NCBI GenBank assembly: GCA_022925895.1
Contig: JAKSYS010000018.1
Location: 182,069-246,068 of the forward strand
Direction of reading: 5' to 3'
Length of the DNA: 64,000 nucleotides
Origin: Fragilaria crotonensis
Taxonomy: Eukaryota > Bacillariophyta > Fragilariophyceae > Fragilariales > Fragilariaceae
Positions 56,591 through 64,000 of the stretch are shown here, piece by piece. Positions within the stretch are counted from its first letter, which is position 1. Each line of letters opens with the position of its first letter. The translations under genes were made by a program, and so were the position numbers. Under the pieces are notes generated by a model. The model was not told the DNA's origin and made no database searches. It was given only the letters and a program-made list of their open reading frames with translations.

Positions 56591-57116
56591 GAGCCTGCCA
56601 AGCCCCCATTTGCATTCATGACGCCAGCCAGTATCCATTGACGTTATTTATTAAGCGGTCGTGTGTCACGTGACTCAATTTGACAGCCCTAAAACTCTCC
56701 GTAAAGTGAGGTTCAAGAAGGAATTCCGGATGTCCCTGGTACAGTAGTGGAAGAGAGGTCCCCATAGTCATAAGTGGAGGGGCCCATCGTAGCGGTAACC
56801 TACTGGTAGCCGGTAGTATAGTCAAGTCGACCATTTACTGTCTATGCACATGAGCTCATGTGCTCATGTGTCATGTTGTCGTGTGTATCGTGTATCGTGT
56901 ATTATGCATGAAATATGTGATTGATACCGCCCGAAAGAAATGGGCGTTCTCATGGGGGGGATTCGGAAAAGCCTCTCTTCGATACTTTTGGGATTATATG
57001 GAGTCTAAACGTATACTCAGGGATTTCCAACACCCCTTTTGGAGCACACACGTTGGTGAGGAAGAAAGAGACACAATAGTCGTTATAAATTGATTTTCAT
57101 CACCAAGTGGCAGCAT

Positions 57117-57188
57117 GTCCGCTTGGTCTAGGGGTATGATACGTCTTTAGGGTGGACGTGGTCCCGGGTTCGATTCCCGGAGCGGACC
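57117..57188 (+). tRNA. tRNA-Pro (AGG anticodon)
   Basis: A 72-nt cloverleaf. The acceptor stem GTCCGCT pairs perfectly with AGCGGAC. The D arm matches the eukaryotic tRNA-Pro pattern (TGGTCTAGGGGTATGAT). The anticodon stem CGTCT/GGACG has loop TTAGGGT and anticodon AGG at 57149-57151. T stem CCGGG/CCCGG with loop TTCGATT. The discriminator base is C. The internal B box GGTTCGATTCC is at 57167-57177. No intron and no encoded CCA. Confidence 0.95.
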
Positions 57189-57192
57189 CATC

Positions 57193-57197
57193 TTTTT
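57193..57197 (+). terminator. Pol III T-run terminator
   Basis: TTTTT five bases after the tRNA-Pro 3' end, the usual RNA polymerase III stop signal. Confidence 0.7.
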
Positions 57198-57540
57198 AAA
57201 TGTCGCTCTTGTCTCACAAAGCCAGAATGAACGCTCTACTATTTTTTCTGCCGTAAGATGTTGTCCTCCGCGTTGCTTCGTGTGCAGTGTGTCAGGATGT
57301 GAGTTGTGAGATGCCCCTGAACAGTATGCACCGTCACGAGCGCATCGTGCAACCGGACCATCTCCCAATCTAACTATGTAATGAGCACTCCGTCCATCCC
57401 GCATCGTTCATATTCAATTCAACTCCAGCTAACGAAGGAATACTGCGAATGACATGCTACGAGCCCAACCACCGGCGAAACGTTTCATTGTGCAAGTACG
57501 AGTTCAACCACGGGCGACAAGTGAAATTGTAACGGTTGAA
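57198..57540. other. Intergenic, no gene seen
   Basis: Between the tRNA and the NBP35 3' end. The minus ORF here reads across the tRNA and is not credible. Confidence 0.45.
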
Positions 57541-58647
57541 CTAGTCGTCACACATCTCTACTGTGTCTACTGGAAGAATTGCGACAAGGCGGTCTACAAA
57601 TCCGTTGATCGCCTTAGCACCCAATGATTGCGGATACTCGTCGACAAACGATTTACCCATCTCGCAGCACTTCAACAGATCCGAGTCCAGAGGAAGTTTC
57701 CCCCAATATGGCACATTATACTGTTTTGACATGCCCTCAGGACCTGCTCCAGATGCTGGGAAGACATCGCTTGAGGCCAATAAATGCAATACCTCGGGGC
57801 ACTTGTCTTCGAGCTGAGCCAAAATTTCTGCAGTAACGTTCGTTCCATCAACTTGAAGAAATTCCAAATCAGAAACTTTCGTTTGATGTGTTGCCATATT
57901 TTCTATGATGCCCAAAATTGGCACCTTCGTCTTCTGACAAAAGTTCAGTTCCTTACGAACATCAGCCATGCTTACTTCCTCGGGTGTGGTAACGACAACA
58001 GCTCCCGACACCGCACTAGCCTTCTGAAGGAACTGGACGGTGGATATGTGTTCATCACTGGTTCCGGGTGGAGTATCGATAATGAGGTAGTCAAGACCAC
58101 CTGTATCTCCTTCCCAATCTGTGTCTGTCATAAATTGTTGGATCAGTGCATTCTTACGCGGGCCCCTCCACACCACGGCAGCATCAGGGTCCGAGAGCCA
58201 AAACGAGATAGACATGACAGCTAAGTTAGGACTCGCATAGACTGGAGTCCAGGCACCCGAGCCCGATCGATGAACTACAGCCCCTTGGTGGGCCACCCCC
58301 GCCATGCGTGGAGCAGACGGCCCACAGAGGTCAACATCCAACAATCCAACCGCATACCCTCTGGAGGCTAGGGCATGACTCATCTGAGCTGCCAAGGTGC
58401 TCTTTCCAACTCCACCCTTCCCTGACAGGACCAGAACCACGTGAGAAACATTTTGAAATGCTCGTTCCAATGCTTCTCGTTCTTGTTGCTCTTTTTGTGT
58501 AGCCTCCGGCGAGTTGAACTGCCCAGACGCACAGACTGTTTGATTGGGACAACCCTCGCAAGCGCTTGCTTTTCCAGCCGATTCTGCGGCTGGGCCCACA
58601 CAACCTTCGTTGGCGTCAGTTGGAATGCTTGAATCTGATTCTGTCAT
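57541..58647 (-). CDS. NBP35/NUBP1 cytosolic Fe-S scaffold ATPase
   Basis: P-loop NTPase that assembles Fe-S clusters for cytosolic and nuclear proteins. From ATG 58647 the protein has 368 residues. N-terminal cluster ligands: CVGP, then ACEGCPNQTVC (the NBP35-specific Cys set). Deviant Walker A: LVLSGKGGVGKSTLAAQM; then GLLDVDLCGPSAPRM, IIDTPPGTSDEH, VTTPEEVSMADVRKEL, PILGIIENM. The C-terminal bridging CPxC pair common in NBP35/Cfd1 is not seen; only single Cys residues (DKCPEV, KCCEMG) occur. The frame extends upstream to 58767, but that leader is not needed for the family. Intact. Confidence 0.92.
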   Translation of the reverse strand: MTESDSSIPTDANEGCVGPAAESAGKASACEGCPNQTVCASGQFNSPEATQKEQQEREALERAFQNVSHVVLVLSGKGGVGKSTLAAQMSHALASRGYAVGLLDVDLCGPSAPRMAGVAHQGAVVHRSGSGAWTPVYASPNLAVMSISFWLSDPDAAVVWRGPRKNALIQQFMTDTDWEGDTGGLDYLIIDTPPGTSDEHISTVQFLQKASAVSGAVVVTTPEEVSMADVRKELNFCQKTKVPILGIIENMATHQTKVSDLEFLQVDGTNVTAEILAQLEDKCPEVLHLLASSDVFPASGAGPEGMSKQYNVPYWGKLPLDSDLLKCCEMGKSFVDEYPQSLGAKAINGFVDRLVAILPVDTVEMCDD

Positions 58648-60541
58648 GTTGGCGCAGTCGTTAGGCGACGCTCTCTTTCTAATGGAATCGAATGAGAATA
58701 CTGGTAACGTACACTTGTGTTGATGGCAGCAACAAAAGAGACCGCAGGAACGAGGTGGAACAAACATCCTGAAGGTCCCGGACAGTATCAGGTACTCTAC
58801 TAGTAGTACCTGGTAAAAGTACTACTGTTAACCTCCGGTCACGAGTCAGACGCGCCTGCTCTGCTTCTACGATCATTTGTACTCGGAGTACTCCGGTATT
58901 TTTTTAGAAGCTACGAGTACTGCTACTGTAGTACTTCAGTAGGAGAAATCTGTGTTTAGCCGAGCATGACGACCGGACCTCGCTTGCTGCTTGCTGCAAG
59001 GGGGTGAAACAAGGGGGAGTATTCTACGGTTTTCTGGCGCTGCCTACTGTACTGTTGGGCTGGCACACTGTCCTGCTGCTAAGTCGTTCAAGGACTCTAA
59101 TACATGAGCTTTTGCACATGCTCCTCCGTCACCCTTCACATTATTCACCCGACTGCAACAGCCATTGCAGCAATATCACGCGTTTCATCCCAAGGCTACA
59201 TATTGTAGAGACACGAAGACTCAGTGTTCTATAGATGTAGTTGAAACTGAAATTCTGCCTCCAAGATCTTACTAGTAGTGACCGGACTTGTTCACCATTC
59301 ATCCTTCTGACTTTTGTTGCCACCACAATGTCATCTATTGCAGACAAGACAACGCTATTCACATGGTGGGTCTTTAATACCTTCACAAGGCATGGTGAGT
59401 GAAGGCACATAATTGTCAAAGTTCTGCTGCATTCATCATTGATGAAGTGCTAGCTAGTAGTATGCACAAATGTATAATCATGCCTGTTGTGAAAAGCTTT
59501 TGCACCGTTGCTGTTGCTAGAATATCTCTGCTTGTACATTCATTTACTAATGCCTTGAAAGACGTCTTTCCTTTTAAGAATCCAAGGTCATTTGATGGTG
59601 CGTGCTCTTGGACACTCCCCAACTGTAGATATTCAATTCGTTTGCCAGCAATTTCTTCGGAATGGAATTTGGAGAGTACATCAACACCAAATTCTTGTGT
59701 AACCTGCTGAAATGCTGTCATCTCTTCAGAAAAGTCCAGATACCAGGCCATGAAATACTTCATGCTTCAGTCCACTGCACACTCCACAACAACTTTGCCA
59801 TCATTGTTGTCCTTTGCAAGATCCATCGAGGAATAGATTTTTCTCACTAGCACGGCCCTTGTCAATCCATCCCGCTCCCACAGGGCTTGCATAAGACCTT
59901 GGGGCGGACCGATACAACCTTTCCTCTCTTGTGTTCTCTCTGCTTTGGGATCCAAATAATTGTTTGTTCTAATCTCTTGCGATTCTGCCAGGCAATATTG
60001 CTTGGCGACGGTTGAAATAATGAGCGGGATAGTATGCTCAGCTCTGAGTTCGGCGATTTATTCAATCTTTGCGGGATGCCTGCTGGAGAAAGAGGAAATA
60101 TGTGATCTTGGTGTTTTTTTCTCTTGTGGTGACATCCAGAATGACAGGCCATCATCTTCAGATTTAGCAAAGATGAAAGAAGACTTCGTGTCACCACATC
60201 AGAAGGCCGTTTTTGTTAACTATTTTCTTTGGTGTTAAGTGTTACCATTTTTTTATCAGTTAGATTTTACTTATTAACAGAAATGGTAACTTGAACAATA
60301 AAATACTACTTCTATTATATATTGTAAGTTTGGATAATTTATCTCAAAATAAAGCACGCTTTAGTTACCATTTATTTTTACTCAAGTCAACGATATATAT
60401 TGTAATTATGCAATTCATGTTAAGTCATAGTTACATTTTATGTTGATTAATTGATTAGGTTATTCATCTTAATACAACAGATATTGTTCATACGAAAGTC
60501 ATTCTATTGCATTTTAAAGTGGATGGCAGTAAAACAAACTC
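58648..60541. other. Gene-poor stretch, probable degraded element
   Basis: 58770-58940 is GTAC-rich. From 59400 to 60200 the minus strand shows fragments with some coding character in shifting frames (EFGVDVLSKFHSEEIAGKRI; GLMQALWERDGLTRAVLV). They vaguely recall conserved parts of DDE transposases that list Cys and guide strings, but too weakly to call. 60240-60540 is very AT-rich with no feature. Confidence 0.35.
59416..60197 (-). pseudogene. Possible transposon-related remnant
   Basis: Two successive minus-strand frames (59862-60197 and 59416-59763) are broken by stops between them. Pieces such as QGLMQALWERDG and KTSFKALVNECTSRD resemble segments seen in large diatom transposase genes. 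No catalytic residues are identifiable, so the assignment is tentative. Confidence 0.25.
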
Positions 60542-62211
60542 CTAGTCGTCATCAGAGTCCCATTCTGCCTCAACATTCTCCATTGCCCGTGCCGCTGCAT
60601 TGTTGTGAGCACCGTCTAGGTTTGCGTTATCCTGTGGGTCCTTTATTCCGGCCTTTGTCCGGCAGAAATCCATCAGCAACTTTTCCATCCGTTTCGGCTC
60701 GTCGTCACAATTCTTGTCAGCCTCCCTGTCTGCTTTCACTAACTTGCGAAGAAAATTGAACTGTTTGATGCCTTCGGGACTCCAGCCACCCCACTTACAC
60801 TGTCCTTGAGCTTTTCCAGTGTATTTACCGGCTGTCTTTGTTTGTTTCCTTCTCGTGATCTCCTCACCTTCAGTCGCAATTGCAGCTGCGCCACCTGCTA
60901 CCGAGTCGATGCGGGCTGCGACTTCTTCACCAGCCCTGGTTTTCCACTTTTCCAAGTAATTGTCAATTAACAACAACGCAAATGCTTCATCACTCACACT
61001 GACAATTTTTGATCCACTGGGGTCTCTCGCCTCCGAAACGAGCTGCTTTGTTTTCGCATTATTCCATGCGGTAGCCCCGCAAACACACTCAAAAAACTGT
61101 CGAAGAACCAGAGAAACGCTTTCCTCTCTCTTTCGGTAGTCGCTCGTCTTAGCTTGCAGAATTCATCAAAAGTGAAGAATTCCTCTTCACGATTCTTGAA
61201 CACTGTATTGATAGCTTTGACCACAATCTTTTGCCAGACAACTCACGTACTTCGCTTCTGATTCAAGGCCGTCTTGAACGAATTCTGGTACGTCAACTGA
61301 AATATGTATGGATTCCGTGGCCTTTCCTCCGCCAGCACCTTTTGAAAAGCTTCGTTAAATGACTTGGTACTGGTAACGAATTTGATCTGACGGAAGAGTG
61401 TGTTTTTAACAAACAAAACAATCCTCCGTACAACATTCTTCTGTGCTGTTGGAGCTTCCAACGGCATCCTGCTAACAATTTCCCTGGAATCAGCTCGCCG
61501 GTGGTGGAGGTGGCGTACCGTGTTCCTCGCTGTTGCTTGTCCTCAGAGGATTCACTGCGCCTGCCTGGGCACGTCTCGACTCTTCAGTAGCTTCGCGGGC
61601 ACCGCGCCTACCTTCCTCCGGCGATGCCAATGGGTCGTCGTCAAGGTATGAGTTTGCTGAAACGTAAGAATCAATTTCTGCCCCGTCATCATTATTGTCG
61701 TCGTCATCAGCCTGGTCGTCGTCGTCGTCATCATCAGCCTCGTCTTCAGCGCCATCGGTGGGTTCAAAACAAGAATCATCATCCGCCGACTCAATGTTGC
61801 CAGAATCTGACGAGGTGTTATGCACTTTTGTTGTTTTCGTTTTTTTGGACTCCTTTGTTTTTTTCTGTCTATATTTCCTCTTGTTCCCCGCGCCAACAAC
61901 TCGTTTCCGTTGCGTAAACGCTGCTGCAGCAGCTTCCGCTGCCTCTGCTGCTGCAGCAGCTTCCGCTGCTTTAGCTGCCTTAGCTGCCTTAGCTGCCTCA
62001 GCAGCCTCAGCTGCCTTAGCTGCCTTAGCTGCCTTAGCTGCTTTAGCTGCACGTCTTTCAGCCTTCTTCGTCTCTGCCTCTCTCCTTGCGGCACGCTCCA
62101 ACGGTGTTTCGCGAACGGGTGTTTGGTCAGCTGGTGGTTCGCGAATGCGTCGCGAAGAACTCCGAAGGTTCTGAGATGGCGATGCTAGAGCAGGATTCTG
62201 TGGATTTGACA
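60542..62211 (-). CDS. Unknown Ala-repeat/acidic protein, broken into four frames
   Basis: Four consecutive minus-strand frames probably form one locus (61490-62211, 61243-61467, 60994-61224, 60542-60997). The first carries an Ala/Lys repeat region, then a Lys-rich and a long Asp/Glu-rich region, and stops after a Pro run. The later frames show VKNTLFRQIKFVTSTKSFNE, REEEFFTFDEFCKLRRATT and, near the end, CKWGGWSPEGIKQFNFL followed by VKADREADKN. The latter resembles a domain I recall from multicopy diatom genes of uncertain, perhaps transposon-derived, origin. Introns or frameshifts separate the pieces. The start MSNPQNPALAS at 62211 is preferred. No function assigned. Confidence 0.5.
61918..62050. 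repeat. GCTGCCTTA/GCTGCN microsatellite encoding Ala-Ala-Lys
   Basis: Repeated 9-mers such as TTAGCTGCC (AAK on the minus strand) and GCTGCAGCA-type triplets. The tract is in frame with the minus-strand protein and gives its KAAKAAKAAEAAEAA segment. Confidence 0.85.
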
Positions 62212-63160
62212 TGCTGACAAAAGGGAATAGAGCAAGCAACAAGACGAAGTGTTAGCGAAAGCAACAAGTTGTATTTTAGATCGCATCAATTGAAAATGAG
62301 AGATGGATCAATTATTGCAATATTATGTTTGCTTGAAGTTCACTTTACACGACTATATCGTATCTTTTTTATCCCAAACATGTCAATTTACTACAACACT
62401 GTATGCTTTTATTTTGTTTGAATGTACATACACATTTAATACATAATCCACCGTTTTTTACTCTATGATCTTATATGGATATGTATTGCTTTTCAAATAC
62501 ATATATGGTACACATGGACTGTACTCGCTCGGTGTCATGCATCATACTAGGTACTGTGTACATCGTTGTACACGTAATGGTATAAGTTGCAGTGTCCTGC
62601 GTTTCAATCACGTCAATAAATCTTGTTATTGGCGACTAAAAATACATTCCATTCATATACTTTTTATAAATGCTATACATAGCCAAAAAATTCTATACAT
62701 GTGACTTGTTGTACTTAGGGCAGCATGATACATGACATGATGACTTTTGGATACAAGATTCCTAAATGTGCGCAATTTTACACAATGTACAGTGTAGTAT
62801 TGTAGCGCTGTTACAGTGCATACTACGGTCCTGGGAAAGTAATATATTATACATGCATAATAAAGTCAACGCACTTATTGAAATATTGGTGTTCTGTGTT
62901 GTTCAATGGTTTTGGTGTATTTGCATTGAAGTACTATTGACTTAATATCGAATCCACATATCCGTATCATAAATAAATATAGCGTCTATTTGTTAGATAA
63001 AAATCGAATTTATTTAGAGGGCTTGCAATAAAGTCCCAGGTGTGGAGTCCCTTAGAGTTGTGTGTACCATGTCGTATGCGCCTGGTATGCAATTTCTGAC
63101 ACCAGAATTGCACCATTACCTCCATTGAATCAGAACATTCAATGAAGCCTCTCGCCCGAT
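62212..63160. other. AT-rich intergenic, no gene seen
   Basis: Short frames only. TACATATATGGTACACATGG-like sequence near 62500-62520. Nothing recognised. Confidence 0.4.
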
Positions 63161-63162
63161 CA

Positions 63163-63440
63163 TTGCGTTGTTGTTGATCCTTTCTTGCCGCGTGCGTTTC
63201 TTCTGCAACAACTGCACAGTCCTCGCCAGGGCGGGTTGATTGTCGTTTTTGTGGACGAAGAGTACGGGGAGGAGGACGCGCTCGCAATTGTTGTCAGTGG
63301 TCTTGCGTTGTTGTCGATCCTTTCTTGCCGCGTGCGTTTCTGCAACAACTGCACAGTCCTCGCCAGGCAGCGGGTTGATTGTCGTTTTGTGGGCCGAAGA
63401 GTACGGGGAGGAGGACGCGCTCGCGACTGTTGCCATTGGT
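63163..63440. repeat. ~140-bp direct tandem duplication
   Basis: TGCGTTGTTGTTGATCCTTT at 63163 recurs at about 63304 with one substitution. The copies stay similar through GCGTGCGTTTC, CAACAACTGCACAGTCCTCG, GGGTTGATTGTCG and GAGTACGGGGAGGAGGACGC. Small indels (CTT lost, CAG gained, T lost) distinguish them. ORFs through both copies are open on each strand. Confidence 0.9.
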
Positions 63441-64000
63441 CTGGTGTTGGGTTCTCCTCGTCGTGGTGCGTGATCACCATCCCATTCTTGTCGAACGAAG
63501 TGGCGTCGCGCGGACCTTACCTGCCAGGCAGCAGGAGAAGGCCGAACAATGTCATCCAGTCAACGGGGGTTGGCGGTCGCGGAAGGGTAGATTCGACGTT
63601 GTCGAAGAGAAGGGTGCCGCGGGAACCGGACGATGCCGACTGCGATGTCCGTTCGAATCTAGGGCAGTCGCCCCGTGTTTTGGGTCGCAGGCAATCGTGG
63701 ACGGGGCGGAATCGCCTCCCCTCAGGCGTGGACAAGAGAGAGTCTTCCGACTCCCTCGTCGGTTATGTCGCTGTTGTCCATGGCTGTCGTACCGGAAGAA
63801 AGGCGTGCGTTCCGGCGACGGCCGACGTGCGAAGAAGGCGAGTGCGCCGAAGTGCAGGCTGGTCGGTGGGTTCTTGGGTGGTCGGACGCCGATCCGTGTA
63901 GTTTACAACAGCATTTGGGTGGGAGCCGTTCCGACTGCGTTCAATTGCGGACATGTTCCCGAATCGGGGATGCAGTCCAATTTTTTGAACGAATTCTACG
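63441..64000. other. GC-rich window end, coding status unclear
   Basis: Overlapping open frames on both strands (63185-63901 plus; 63517-63735 and 63763-63954 minus). They are Arg-rich, as expected by chance in GC-rich DNA. No domain recognised. A gene entering from beyond 64,000 is possible. Confidence 0.3.

Noticed and set aside
57147-57404. 85-residue minus ORF
   Set aside because: It reads through the tRNA-Pro gene in antisense.
61695-62188. Plus-strand Ser/Ala-rich ORFs over the Ala-repeat gene
   Set aside because: They mirror trinucleotide repeats of the minus-strand frame; Ala- and Ser-only composition comes from the repeat.

Overview
The window is nuclear DNA of a stramenopile alga, most likely a diatom. 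The genes are eukaryotic (VPS41, Hikeshi, SGF29, a P-TEFb-type CDK, NBP35). They carry short GT-AG introns of about 60-260 bp, many with a GTAAGT donor. Several predicted proteins begin with a signal peptide followed directly by an Ala/Gly/Ser-Phe motif (for example SCAF-SPP, SHAF-LHL, TDAF-ATP, TTGF-VIP). That motif is the hallmark of plastid import in algae with a secondary red plastid. CGLD27, TIC20, ClpS and EngB/YihA homologues agree with this. The strain cannot be named from sequence alone.

Layout. 1-4.0 kb: weak or unknown genes, including a protein with repeated PKA-like RRxS motifs. 4.0-9.3 kb: a complete two-gene PIF/Harbinger transposon with 46-bp terminal repeats and TTA target duplication. 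It abuts a second, non-autonomous TIR element carrying a JmjC-like remnant. 9.6-18.2 kb: SGF29, glycyl-tRNA synthetase, an ankyrin protein, a Lys-rich small protein, Hikeshi and a diatom-type cyclin. 18.9-30 kb: an unknown gene ending in a TAACTGG minisatellite, then a large ZNFX1-type helicase (SF1 helicase, NFX1 zinc fingers, RZ finger) convergent with VPS41. 30.5-39.2 kb: tRNase Z, a SulP transporter, a MATE transporter, a METTL-type methyltransferase, plastid ClpS and TMEM222/RTE1. 39.6-54 kb: a run rich in predicted plastid proteins (FKBP, EngB GTPase, CGLD27, an EF-hand-TIC20 fusion, a five-RRM protein). Among them lie a protein with a 41-codon tandem repeat, a coiled-coil membrane protein and a CDK12/CDK9-like kinase. 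54-64 kb: gene-poor, AT-rich or repetitive DNA with a 30-bp palindromic repeat, tRNA-Pro(AGG), NBP35, a fragmentary unknown gene with Ala-rich microsatellites, and a 140-bp tandem duplication.

Two features run through the whole window. First, many clearly homologous genes are interrupted by single-base frameshifts, often in runs of three to five identical bases, while neighbouring genes (GlyRS, Hikeshi, MATE, CGLD27, five-RRM protein) are intact. I read this as mostly uncorrected long-read assembly error rather than pseudogenisation. Coordinates for such genes span the whole broken locus. Second, the intergenic DNA is visibly rich in GTAC/AGTACT palindromes, sometimes in tandem (AGTACTGG)n arrays.

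No bacterial-type operon, CRISPR array or defence island is present. Adjacent genes are in mixed orientations and I see no single pathway, apart from the clustering of plastid-biogenesis functions (import, protease adaptor, ribosome GTPase, RNA binding) between 37 and 54 kb.
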